The notes under the pieces were generated by a model. It was given only the letters and a program-made list of their open reading frames with translations, was not told where the DNA came from and searched no databases. Shown here piece after piece: positions 1-8,700 of a DNA stretch of 64,000 nt (position 1 is the stretch's first letter; each line of letters opens with the position of its first letter). Both the position numbers and the translations under genes were made by a program. The stretch is from Conexivisphaerales archaeon. Lineage in GTDB: Archaea > Thermoproteota > Nitrososphaeria > Conexivisphaerales > DTJL01. The DNA lies in contig JAVYTR010000008.1 in assembly GCA_038728585.1 (NCBI GenBank), forward strand, positions 19,410 through 83,409, in the 5' to 3' direction.

Positions 1-209
1 GCAAGGAATCGCTCCCCCTTCGCAGTTGTGGAAAACCCAAATTCTCCTTTGTCCAGAAGACCAGTTTCTACCATCGAACCTGTCAGGTCCTTGAGTCTTG
101 AGTAGGAGATGGATAAACTGTAAAAGAGCCTGTTAAGATCGCACGGTGAAGATAGGCAGACAGTTAGAATATCAGCAACGATGTCGAACTTTGTTCTGTA
201 TTTTTTCAA
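1..209 (-). CDS. Winged-helix transcriptional regulator, C-terminus cut by window edge
   Basis: Reading the minus strand from a TTG at 209 gives an open frame of 69 codons running off the window edge. It begins LKKYRTKFDIVADIL, continues through a recognition-helix-like SYSRLKDLTGSMVETGLL, and ends in a wing-like segment with FSTTAKGERFL. This pattern matches the small archaeal winged-helix family HTH_45, typically about 90 residues, so only the last residues are missing. A TATA-like element (about 235-241) lies 26 bp upstream of the TTG, which fits a leaderless start. It is divergent from the S-layer-like gene, and I infer it could regulate that gene; its ligand is unknown. Confidence 0.72.
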   Translation of the reverse strand, partial: MKKYRTKFDIVADILTVCLSSPCDLNRLFYSLSISYSRLKDLTGSMVETGLLDKGEFGFSTTAKGERFL

Positions 210-234
210 TGGTAATATTATTATGTAGCACCCG

Positions 235-241
235 TTTATAA
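235..241 (-). promoter_or_regulatory. TATA box of the winged-helix gene
   Basis: On the minus strand the sequence ATTATAAAC lies about 26 bp before the TTG at 209. This is the expected spacing for a leaderless archaeal transcript. Confidence 0.45.
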
Positions 242-291
242 TTTAGTATATAAAAAAGTTAGACAAATCTGTTAGAACTCTTGTTCATAGT

Positions 292-300
292 ATTTATAAA
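292..300 (+). promoter_or_regulatory. TATA box of the S-layer-like gene
   Basis: ATTTATAAA at 292-300 predicts transcription starting near 322. That leaves a short leader carrying a GGTG ribosome-binding element (331-334) six bases before the ATG at 341. Confidence 0.55.
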
Positions 301-340
301 GGTATCAAAAGAGGCATGCCCTACGGAAAAGGTGTAATGA

Positions 341-2500
341 ATGAATAGCAAAACTATGTATCTATCTGCAATCTTCATAGTGCTACTTCTGGCTTTTGCT
401 GCACCGTTCACGGCTCTTGCATCGACTGGTACAGCAGGTTTAGGTGTTGTTGATAAACCGTATCTAAACCAAGTTACGAGCTTCACGGCTGCCAGCGCTT
501 CCGTTTCAGTGAAGGGCGGTTCTTCAACCGTTGTAGCGTTGGACGGTTCACCTGCCACAGGATATCTGGTATTCGTCCTCGATGGCGTAACTTTCTCTGG
601 TTCTCAGTTCTATCTCTACATATCCAAAGACGGTCTGTCACAGATCTCGCCGGGCGACTTCAGATTTGCCGGCCCATTCAATGTAGCTGACCTCAGTGCC
701 AGTCCACCAAAGAACGTAACAGGTGGTTATTCAATAGGTACATTTTCAGGACACAAACTTGTTGAAGGACCTATTCCAACAAACCTTTCACAGGGTAATT
801 ACTACATAAAGGTGTATGATGGCAGTTCGACTAGCGTCGCAGTAAGTGCTCCGTACATTAAAATAGTACCCAACATAGTACTCTCCCCAACCCAGGGACC
901 AGCAGGAGCTACTGTCACAATCTCAGGTTATGGCTTCACTTCTAACGGCGTAGTCAACATCACATATAGTCCTAAGGTCAACACTTCCGTCAAATTCAAT
1001 GCAAGCGCCACTGGTCAGTTTACTTATTCCTTCCAAGCTGGTTACCTCGGCAGTCCTTCAAGTCCTATGATTTACATGAGCTCTGGAACATTAAGTCCAG
1101 CTAACTTCCTAACGCTGACTGTAACAGCTAATGATACTACATCGGCTCTTACTGCTTCGGCTACCTACAACGAATTTTACCGTGACTTCCATTACATTCA
1201 ATCCTACAGCCCCGCAGGTGTCCTTCAAACTCCCACGTCAGGCATAACAAGCACTCCGCCGTGGCCCAATGCAACATCAGTTAACGGCTACGTCCTTCAA
1301 GCATTTAACGTAGCAGGCGATTTCTGGAACCCGACAGCCAACCTGACCTTCACATGGGATGGTTCTCCGATCACCCCTGTGGTCTCTAGCGGTGCACCCA
1401 ACGCAACTGGCTACTGGTGGGCGAACTTTACGCTACCCGTCTCGGCACTTGGTAACCACAACTTTAGAGTCTTTGATGCCAATACAAATATGTCTATAAT
1501 CGTCAGTATCCAAACAACCTTGATCGTCACGCCCAATAAGGGGACAGAAGGTACATCTGTCACTCTTACTGGCTATGGTTTCCATGCATCCAAACAGGTA
1601 ACCGCCTGGTGGTTTGGAAGCGCTATAGCAGGCACAGTAAATGCGGACACGGATAACATGCTCCTGTACAATGCTACAACAGACTCACTTGGTTCCTTCT
1701 CTGTCACGTTCCCAGTACCGAGCAACGTTTACGGTGGTTCACACCTGCTTGAGGCGAACGACAGCATGGGTACAAGTGCAACAGCCTCATTTACTGTTAA
1801 GCCTTCATTCACGGCCAGCCCAACAACTGCTCCTCTAGGTACAACTGTCACGATAACAGGCGTAGGCTTAGCATCAGGCTCAGGCACATATTCCAGCACT
1901 CAATTTACATTGGTTAACGGACAGTCTACCGGTGCAGCTCCAGTGAATTACCTAGTCACATATGATAACTTCAACACCGGTACTACAATAAGCGGTAACA
2001 CAACAGGATACGGTACAGGAACTGTGATAGCAGCAGGCGTTCCGATGGTTCATTATGTCGGTATTGCTCAAACAGGAACATATCTACCAGTTAACGTAAC
2101 GGGCACAACGAACGAAGGCGCCGCAATTCAAGCTCAGCTGCAGCAGGTGCTGTCCAACCAACAGACGATCCTCAGCAACCTTAACTCTCTCTCAAGCGCA
2201 GTTGCAAGCAACGCAAATGCACTAAGCTCTCTTCAGACTTCTGTCAACAAGGTTGACAGCGATGTCCAATCTGTTGGTAGTTCGGTAAGCCAGCTCAGCA
2301 GCACTGTAAGCCAAGGATTCTCATCAACAGGCAGCTCCCTTAGCGGCATACAGCAAACTCTTGGTACGCTCGCTACAAACTCTGGGCTTCAGAGCGTATC
2401 ATCCACACTGAACAATGTATCAACATTCCTTTACGTTGCAATAGCCCTAGCTGCAATCGTCCTCATACTGGAGATAGTCATACTGGTACGCAAGCGCTGA
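341..2500 (+). CDS. Secreted S-layer-like cell surface protein with TIG folds and C-terminal anchor
   Basis: The 719-residue protein has an N-terminal signal peptide (residues 5-27, ending ALAS) and an extracellular body rich in Ser, Thr, Gly and Asn with many NxS/T glycosylation sequons. Three TIG/Ig-like segments carry the TVTISGYGF-type motif at about residues 188, 404 and 499. A Gln/Ser/Leu-rich coiled coil covers about 594-690, and one membrane helix (about 697-717) ends in RKR. Signal, Ig-like body, coiled-coil stalk and C-terminal anchor are the architecture of archaeal S-layer or stalk proteins. Strong TATA and SD elements and a T-rich terminator suggest high expression. It may be the main S-layer subunit or an accessory surface protein; the sequence alone does not decide. 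Confidence 0.7.
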   Translation: MNSKTMYLSAIFIVLLLAFAAPFTALASTGTAGLGVVDKPYLNQVTSFTAASASVSVKGGSSTVVALDGSPATGYLVFVLDGVTFSGSQFYLYISKDGLSQISPGDFRFAGPFNVADLSASPPKNVTGGYSIGTFSGHKLVEGPIPTNLSQGNYYIKVYDGSSTSVAVSAPYIKIVPNIVLSPTQGPAGATVTISGYGFTSNGVVNITYSPKVNTSVKFNASATGQFTYSFQAGYLGSPSSPMIYMSSGTLSPANFLTLTVTANDTTSALTASATYNEFYRDFHYIQSYSPAGVLQTPTSGITSTPPWPNATSVNGYVLQAFNVAGDFWNPTANLTFTWDGSPITPVVSSGAPNATGYWWANFTLPVSALGNHNFRVFDANTNMSIIVSIQTTLIVTPNKGTEGTSVTLTGYGFHASKQVTAWWFGSAIAGTVNADTDNMLLYNATTDSLGSFSVTFPVPSNVYGGSHLLEANDSMGTSATASFTVKPSFTASPTTAPLGTTVTITGVGLASGSGTYSSTQFTLVNGQSTGAAPVNYLVTYDNFNTGTTISGNTTGYGTGTVIAAGVPMVHYVGIAQTGTYLPVNVTGTTNEGAAIQAQLQQVLSNQQTILSNLNSLSSAVASNANALSSLQTSVNKVDSDVQSVGSSVSQLSSTVSQGFSSTGSSLSGIQQTLGTLATNSGLQSVSSTLNNVSTFLYVAIALAAIVLILEIVILVRKR

Positions 2501-2518
2501 TAGAAGCTAAATCACAAG

Positions 2519-2530
2519 TTTCTTTTTTTA
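2519..2530 (+). terminator. T-rich archaeal terminator after the S-layer-like gene
   Basis: A run TTTCTTTTTTTA follows 19 bases after the stop codon, with no strong hairpin. This is typical of archaeal U-tract termination. The next gene lies on the opposite strand. Confidence 0.5.
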
Positions 2531-2550
2531 CATTCAACGCTTAGCGTGAG

Positions 2551-3153
2551 CTAGAAGTCATTCAATTTTTTTGTAACGCCTTCCTCAAGCAGGTAGACTT
2601 GGTCTGCAAAAGAGGTATCAGACTTGTCTTGGGTTGAGAAGACTAGCTGCCTATTCGTTTGTTTGCAGTAAGTAACTACCTTACTGATGAAATCCTCTTT
2701 GTTGTCGATAAACGAAAAGGCTTCATCAACCAATACCAATTCGGTGTCGGAAAGCAAGGCTGTAGCTATCGCTACCCTTATTCTGTTCCCTGTGCTCAAA
2801 TTTCCGACAAGGCCTTTAAAATTTATTCCCATGGCGTTTTTAATTTCTGCTGATGGGATGTTAATAGTGCCCTGCTTTCTTCCCCACTTTAGATGCTCCT
2901 CAACAGTAAGGTTCGGAATGTAAGTTTCAGGCGTAACAAGTACTACCTTTCTATCTTCAATTCTCAATCCTGTTATATCTCTTCCATTCAAAATTATAGT
3001 TCCGCCGTCAGGCTCAAGCAATCCTGCAATAATACTGAGAAGAGTGGTCTTGCCTGATCCATTTTTTCCAAGTATGCATCCCGTGCCTGATATTTCCAGG
3101 TCCGCCTTAAGAGTGAATTTATCCCTGGTCTTGGAAACATTCACCTTCAGCAT
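2551..3153 (-). CDS. ABC transporter ATPase, tungstate/molybdate type, with atypical Q- and H-loops
   Basis: This is a minimal 200-residue ATP-binding subunit for the adjacent permease and binding protein. Walker A is GKNGSGKT (29-36). Walker B is LVLVDEAF, with D143 and E144. The signature is LSTGN (119-123) instead of LSGGQ. By alignment with ModC-type ATPases the Q-loop glutamine is T74, and the switch histidine after the fourth beta strand is Q175 (STQD). There is no C-terminal TOBE/Mop domain, so metal sensing in trans may rest on the ModE-like protein encoded next door. It lies 24 bp downstream of the permease gene and is probably the last gene of the three-gene operon. Catalytic Glu is intact, so ATP hydrolysis is possible, but coupling may be unusual. 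Confidence 0.8.
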   Translation of the reverse strand: MLKVNVSKTRDKFTLKADLEISGTGCILGKNGSGKTTLLSIIAGLLEPDGGTIILNGRDITGLRIEDRKVVLVTPETYIPNLTVEEHLKWGRKQGTINIPSAEIKNAMGINFKGLVGNLSTGNRIRVAIATALLSDTELVLVDEAFSFIDNKEDFISKVVTYCKQTNRQLVFSTQDKSDTSFADQVYLLEEGVTKKLNDF

Positions 3154-3177
3154 GTAGTTTCGTCGCTACCTTCTGGT

Positions 3178-3957
3178 TTATTGCCTTTCCCTATTCAACA
3201 GTCTCATCGCTACCATGATAGGTAATGCTACAACAACCATTGCAGCAGATGCAGTAACTGCAGCCTTTAACCCGAACGAAGTGTAGTACTGGTAGATCAG
3301 AACTGAAGCCGCACTTGAACCCGAGAGTCCATACAGACCCAGAACACTGTAAGCAACAATAGCTATTGAGCCGAATTCGCTCATAGCTCTGCTCAAAGAT
3401 AGTAGTGAAGCTGTGAGGATTCCTCTTATAGACCTGGGCAAGACAACATGAACAAACACTCTGGTGATGCCAGCTCCCAGACCTCTTGCAAAGTATTCTG
3501 GCGACCTATCCAGACTGTCAAAAAAAGAAAGAAGTGACTTGATGTACAGCGGGGCTGATACTATTGTCAGAGCTACCACAAGTCCTGGCAGGCTGTTGAA
3601 GAAATCTATCCCTACGCCCAGGAGAAATCTGCCGGTAGGTGTCAGTGGGCTGTCTATAACCAGCAAGGCGATTCCTATTATAGGATGGGGTACCATAGCA
3701 GGAAGGTCAACCAAGCTTTCAGCTACACTGTTTCTGTTTCTTGACAGATAATAAGCCAACGGTGTGTAAAGTGCAACAATTGCCAGCACAGCTATGGCAG
3801 AACCTAACAGAGAGAGTAATATTGCTCTCTGCATCTGGCTGCTTATACCGATCGAATCATAGAAAGGGCCTAGCCCCCAGTATACAAGAAGTATCACAGG
3901 TAAAACTAACAACATGAGAGTTGCATAAGCAAATACGGCGAAGAGGTTGAGCTTCAA
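3178..3957 (-). CDS. wtpB: Tungstate/molybdate ABC transporter permease
   Basis: The 259-residue integral membrane protein has about six hydrophobic helices and a permease EAA-type loop, ARGLGAGITRVFVHVVLP, that couples to the ATPase. Length and the segment PAMVPHPIIGIALL fit the ModB/WtpB family of oxyanion permeases. Its ATG overlaps the stop of the binding-protein gene by four bases (ATGA), indicating translational coupling. Substrate assignment rests on the family, the binding protein and the ModE-like neighbour. Tungstate rather than molybdate specificity cannot be decided from sequence. Confidence 0.8.
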   Translation of the reverse strand: MKLNLFAVFAYATLMLLVLPVILLVYWGLGPFYDSIGISSQMQRAILLSLLGSAIAVLAIVALYTPLAYYLSRNRNSVAESLVDLPAMVPHPIIGIALLVIDSPLTPTGRFLLGVGIDFFNSLPGLVVALTIVSAPLYIKSLLSFFDSLDRSPEYFARGLGAGITRVFVHVVLPRSIRGILTASLLSLSRAMSEFGSIAIVAYSVLGLYGLSGSSAASVLIYQYYTSFGLKAAVTASAAMVVVALPIMVAMRLLNRERQ

Positions 3958-4973
3958 GATAACAAATTGCCTCCAAGAATCACTTTTCCACTAACAACCA
4001 GGCTCTGAATAGCTGAGGGAAGGTCTGTGCTGTTGAATACAATGCAAGGGCTTAATGGCTGTACTCCATACTTGGCAAGCAACGAATTCTGCTGAACAAC
4101 GTAAGAAACAAAATCTAACGCACTATTATAGTTCTTGCTTCCCTTCGGAACCGTTATGAAGAGCAGAATTGGTCCTCCCTTCTGCAGTCCAGATGTGGTA
4201 TTCCATGTCAGCCTGGAGTAGAAGGATGAGAGAGATGCGTCTCCTAGGTTGATCAGACCAGGCAGGTCCATTCTCTGAAGACCGAGCGATATTGCAGCTG
4301 ACTTGTAGATGAATAACACCTGAATCTGTCCAGACTGAAGCGGAGCCACAAGTTCAGCTGCACTCGAAGAGGTTATGTTCTCCTTGTTATGAAGCACCCT
4401 ATCTACATAATAGCTTGCGTTATTTCTGTAGGCTAGACCAGCAGCTTCAAGCATGAACCATGCCCTCAAGCCAGCAGGGTCGCTGTTAGGGTCAGAGATG
4501 CCAAGTTTGAGAGAGCCAGAGGTTAAATAATCGAAAAAATTAGTCCATGAAAGATTACTGTTGCTGATGGTTGCATTCTTGTATAACAATAGTAGCGTAT
4601 TGATGGCGGAAGAATAAGAACTAGAATTGGCATACGCTATCGTCATCTGGTCTGAAGCAAATGCTATTGCCCAGCCCGGGTACATATCTCCCATATAGCT
4701 TGGACTTATGGCTGACTTGCTTACAGAAATGAAGACGTCATCAGGATTCCCCTGAGCTATCTGCCTTGCCAGGGTAAATGAGCCTCCGGTCTTGGGATTT
4801 GTATACGCCAGATTGTGTGCAGATGAATAGCTGGAAAGCAGGTAAGAGGATTCAACTGCATATGCATCAGCTGAATACACTATGAGCGTTCCTTTGCTTG
4901 GAGCAGATACAAAGAACGCTATAGCCATTACAGCGATAACCAATATTGTGAGAACAACTATCTTCATCCTCAT
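3954..4973 (-). CDS. wtpA: Tungstate/molybdate ABC transporter substrate-binding protein
   Basis: This lipid- or helix-anchored binding protein has an N-terminal hydrophobic segment, then LIVYSADAYAVESSYLL and a GGSFTLARQIAQGNPDDVF region. These are characteristic of ModA/WtpA oxyanion receptors that scavenge tungstate or molybdate outside the cell. The frame opens at an ATG at 5006, but the ATG at 4973 (MRMKIVV) is preferred: it gives a normal signal peptide, and a TATA box at about 5009-5015 predicts transcription starting near 4985, inside the longer frame. A perfect inverted repeat sits between. First gene of the transporter operon, divergent from the ModE-like regulator. Confidence 0.8.
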   Translation of the reverse strand: MRMKIVVLTILVIAVMAIAFFVSAPSKGTLIVYSADAYAVESSYLLSSYSSAHNLAYTNPKTGGSFTLARQIAQGNPDDVFISVSKSAISPSYMGDMYPGWAIAFASDQMTIAYANSSSYSSAINTLLLLYKNATISNSNLSWTNFFDYLTSGSLKLGISDPNSDPAGLRAWFMLEAAGLAYRNNASYYVDRVLHNKENITSSSAAELVAPLQSGQIQVLFIYKSAAISLGLQRMDLPGLINLGDASLSSFYSRLTWNTTSGLQKGGPILLFITVPKGSKNYNSALDFVSYVVQQNSLLAKYGVQPLSPCIVFNSTDLPSAIQSLVVSGKVILGGNLLS

Positions 4974-4975
4974 AC

Positions 4976-4999
4976 CGATATGCAATTGGCTGCATATCG
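4976..4999. promoter_or_regulatory. Perfect inverted repeat, probable ModE-type operator
   Basis: Two 9-bp arms, CGATATGCA (4976-4984) and TGCATATCG (4991-4999), are separated by 6 bp. The form resembles the bacterial ModE operator, in which CG-and-TATA-rich arms flank a 6-8 bp centre. It overlaps the predicted transcription start of wtpA (about 4985), the ideal position for metal-dependent repression by the divergent ModE-like protein. Confidence 0.6.
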
Positions 5000-5008
5000 A
5001 CCTCATGA

Positions 5009-5015
5009 TTTAAAC
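5009..5015 (-). promoter_or_regulatory. TATA box of the tungstate/molybdate transporter operon
   Basis: On the minus strand GTTTAAATC lies about 27 bp upstream of the inverted repeat centre. It predicts transcription starting around 4985, upstream of the ATG at 4973 but downstream of the ATG at 5006. Confidence 0.5.
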
Positions 5016-5097
5016 CTTACTTCTCAACTATGCCTGTCAGCTAAGCTTTTATCCTTCTTGCAAACAACTCCTAAACAGGATTTGGAGGATAAGATGT

Positions 5098-5661
5098 TTG
5101 TCTGATGAGAAAGTGACCAGAGAAAAGTTAAGTCCGTCCTTCACTCTGATGTTTAAGGGCAAAGATACTAGCATAGACCAGATTGATGCTGTACTTCTTA
5201 ATTACATTGAAAAGGAGCATTCCCTATCAGCTGCAGCAAAGAAACTTGGCATTTCATACAGAAATGCCTGGGACAGAATAAAAAGACTTCAGGAAGCATT
5301 CAGAGAACAGCTGATAGTGACAAAAAAGGGAGGAAAGCATGGCGGTAGTGCTATGTTGACTGAGCAGGGAAAGGCAGTACTAAAGGAATACAAAAGGCTG
5401 AATGCTTATCTTTTCAATGCCCTTTCAGACAGGGACTTCTGGCAGCACGCAAGCTTCAAGCTGAGTGCAAGAAACAGGTTGAAGGGCAGAGTAATTTCTG
5501 TGAAAAAGGGGAACGTAACCTCTCAGGTTAAGATCAGGGTAAGCGGAGAGAGTATAATTACTTCGATAGTTTCTAACGAAGCAGTGGATGACCTTGATAT
5601 AAGGGCGGGAGACGAAATTTATGCCATAATAAAGGCAACAGAGGTTATACTGGCTAAATAA
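5098..5661 (+). CDS. ModE-like Mo/W-responsive transcriptional regulator with Mop domain
   Basis: The 187-residue protein has a LysR-type winged helix (about 25-100, with HSLSAAAKKLGISYRNAWD) characteristic of ModE. It ends in one Mop/TOBE domain (about 122-187: NRLKGRVISVKKG, IRAGDEIYAIIKATEV) that binds molybdate or tungstate oxyanions. E. coli ModE carries two Mop units; this protein has one and would likely bind metal as a dimer. The TTG start is fixed by a strong SD (GGAGG, 5084-5088) nine bases upstream; an earlier ATG at 5094 is out of frame and stops at once. A TATA-like TTTTAT lies at about 5047-5052. Divergent from wtpA, whose promoter holds a candidate operator. Confidence 0.85.
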   Translation: MSDEKVTREKLSPSFTLMFKGKDTSIDQIDAVLLNYIEKEHSLSAAAKKLGISYRNAWDRIKRLQEAFREQLIVTKKGGKHGGSAMLTEQGKAVLKEYKRLNAYLFNALSDRDFWQHASFKLSARNRLKGRVISVKKGNVTSQVKIRVSGESIITSIVSNEAVDDLDIRAGDEIYAIIKATEVILAK

Positions 5662-5722
5662 CCTGACAATTTTTTGCTCTGGCTCAGGAATATTTATCTC
5701 CTTGCAGTGAAACTCCTCGGTC

Positions 5723-8700
5723 ATGAAGCTTTCTTCGCTCATGCTTCTTTTACTCATTGCTACTTCTGCGTTTCAGGTTGCCCATCAATCATTCCCAAGT
5801 GCTGTTTCTGATTCGCATTCGCTTGCACCATCAGCCCAGGTCAGTTTCTCAATCTTCTTTCCGCCTTCTTCCGCTTCTAATACGATAAAAGTGATTGGTT
5901 CAGACAGGTTCACTTCAGTCGAAAATTATTTGCAGTCGCTAGGCTTCAGCATAGTTTATTCAAGCCCTTTGAGGTATCTCCTGACCATAAGCGGAGAAGC
6001 TTCGCTCGTAGAAAGACTATTCAGCGTAAACCTTTTGACTGCGAAGGCATCACAGGGTATCTATTACTACCCCTCTTCTCCGCTGATCATTCCTTCCCAG
6101 CTTTCTGGATTGAGAATATTCGGTCTCACCAACAGAAGCATATTTACTCCTCAATATGTGGCTCTGGCAAGAGTTAACCAGAGCGGCTTCTATCCAGCTG
6201 ATATACCAAGGTCAATACCTTTCCCCACAAAAGGTTCGCTTCAATTTTCAGCTACATACTATTCGCCGAGCGTCTTTCAGCAGGCATACAATGAGACACC
6301 ACTTCTGCAGAATGGATATGAAGGGCAAGGGCAGACTATAGCGATTATAGATGCATATGGAGACCCAACGATCTATCAGGACCTTCAGTCCTTTGACAGG
6401 CAATTCAACCTGCCTGCAGCACAGCTGCAGATAATACCTATAGGAAGCTACCAGCCAGAGCAGGGAATAGGAACAGGCTGGGATGTCGAAACAGCACTGG
6501 ATGTTGAAGCCGCACACATGATGGCACCTTATGCGAAGATAGTGCTGCTTGTAGCCAATGGGAACAACATAAACAATGGCCTGTTTGATGCCATAGATAA
6601 AGTGGTTACAGAGCATCTGGCAAATATTACTAGCATGAGCTGGGGAGCACCTGAAAACCTCTTTGCAGCTTCTGGATTCTTTGCCTCTGGGTTTGACAAT
6701 TATCCCTTTTCCGAATTCTATTTCGCCTTGGGTTCTTCCGAAGGAATATCCTTCTTTGCAGCCTCAGGAGATTTAGGGGCAAATGGAGGTACTCCTTCAA
6801 AGTTCGGAGGGGTAACTTATCCTTCTTCTTCTCCATTTGTTACATCTGTAGGAGGTACAACTCTCTTTGTCAGGACGTTGAGTGGAGATGTAAGAAGCAG
6901 TGCAAGGGTTGAATATGCTGGTGAAGCTGCTTGGAGCTCCTCTCCTCAGTACCTCGGAGCAACTGTCAGCTCAGGAGGAGGAGAGAGCAGCTTCTTCTCA
7001 ACTCCTTTCTATCAGAAAAGCTTCGCTTCAGGTCACAGAGAAGTACCAGACATATCTGCTGATGCGAACCCATACACAGGAGCAATAATAGTCTACGAAG
7101 GCCAGCAGGTGGCAATAGGAGGAACAAGCTTAGCAACCCCTATTCTGGCTGGGATGACTTCGCTTCTAGACCAGAGCCTGAATTCCAGACTTGGACTCCT
7201 TAATCCATATCTGTACAGCAGCGATGCCTTCAACAAGGTAAGCTTCGGCTATAACAATGGCTATTATGCTTCTTCATCCTACAATATGGTTACTGGGCTG
7301 GGTTCGCCCAACCTTGGGATGCTAAGGGAAAGTCTGAACAATATCAACAGCCTAAAGATCAATGTTTCCACATCCTCTTCAGCTTCTTCATCTTCATCCT
7401 ACCCACAGTATCCTTATGGTTCACCCTTCGAGATAACTGCCACAGTAACAGACCCTTACGGTAGCCAGGTTACAAGCGGCTACTTCTATGCAGCAATATA
7501 CACGCCAAAAGGTCTGCTCACCAATCTGAGTATGAGTTACAATGGCATTTACTGGGTTGCGAACTATACACCAAAGATAGCAGACCCTCCAAATGCATGG
7601 CAAATAGTTGTATCTGGCAGGTCAGGTAGCTATAGCGGCATAGGCTACTATTCGCTCGATATAGGCCTTAGCGTGAACATAATCTCGCCTGTCCCATATC
7701 CGTATGCACCTCCGTTGATAGCTGGAGAGCCTTTTGCTGTAGAAGCTATCATAACAAACCCTGACGGGAGCCCAGTCACCTCTGGCAGTTTCACAGCTAC
7801 ATTCTACCAGAATGGCAAAGCGATTTACTCTGCTCCTCTCTTCCCTGTAGGGAATAACGGAACATATGAAGGATCTGCACAGCTTGTTAATCCACAAGGG
7901 ACATGCATAATGAACATAACAGGCTATTCAGGTCAGCAGATAGGTTATGCCTATACTTATGAATACGTTGGAGAAGCTATACTTGATGCTGCAATAATAA
8001 CCCCTATAGATGAAGCGATACCAACTGCCTATCCTGGTCAAACGATAACCCTTGTGGCAGCCACACTGACTGGAAACGGCACTGGCCTGTTCGATTCTAA
8101 CATAAGTGCCACTTTTGTAAACCCTCAGGGTCAGAAGGTTGCAAGTGTGCAGCTTTATCCATCTCCTTCTACAACACAATACGGAACTTTGAATCTTTTC
8201 GGCTTTCACCAAGCCAACTTCACAGTACCATCATACTTCTCACCAGGGTTTTACTCGATAGAGTTCAATTCCTCTTACCAGTCCCAGTCATCTGTTGTTC
8301 AGTCTGGCTACTACAACACCTCGATCTACATCTCTGCCAGCAGTCTGAACCTCACATATTCAACCCCTGTAGCTGTGGTTGAAGGACAGAATGTGAATAT
8401 TCAGGCTTCAATATATTATCCGAATGGAACAGAAGTAAAGTCTGGAGTGTTCATGGCTGAGCTGAACCCTTCAGCACTTGACTATGCTCAGAATCTTGTC
8501 GCTGCACAGACAGGAGTACCTATGCAGTATGATGTATCATCAGGCCTCTGGAAGGCAAGTTATACAATACCTACGGAGTTTGACCAGGGATTTTACAAGG
8601 GAGTGCCTCAGTTCACGCTAGCAGGAGGCTGGAGTCTAGCCATTTCAGGTGAATCATCTGATGCTATGCAGGCACAGCATTCGTCCTACTTCACAGTCCT

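Noticed and set aside
259..558. 99-codon frame on the minus strand
   Set aside because: Antisense to the signal-peptide region of the S-layer-like gene, overlaps its promoter, and has no protein-like pattern.
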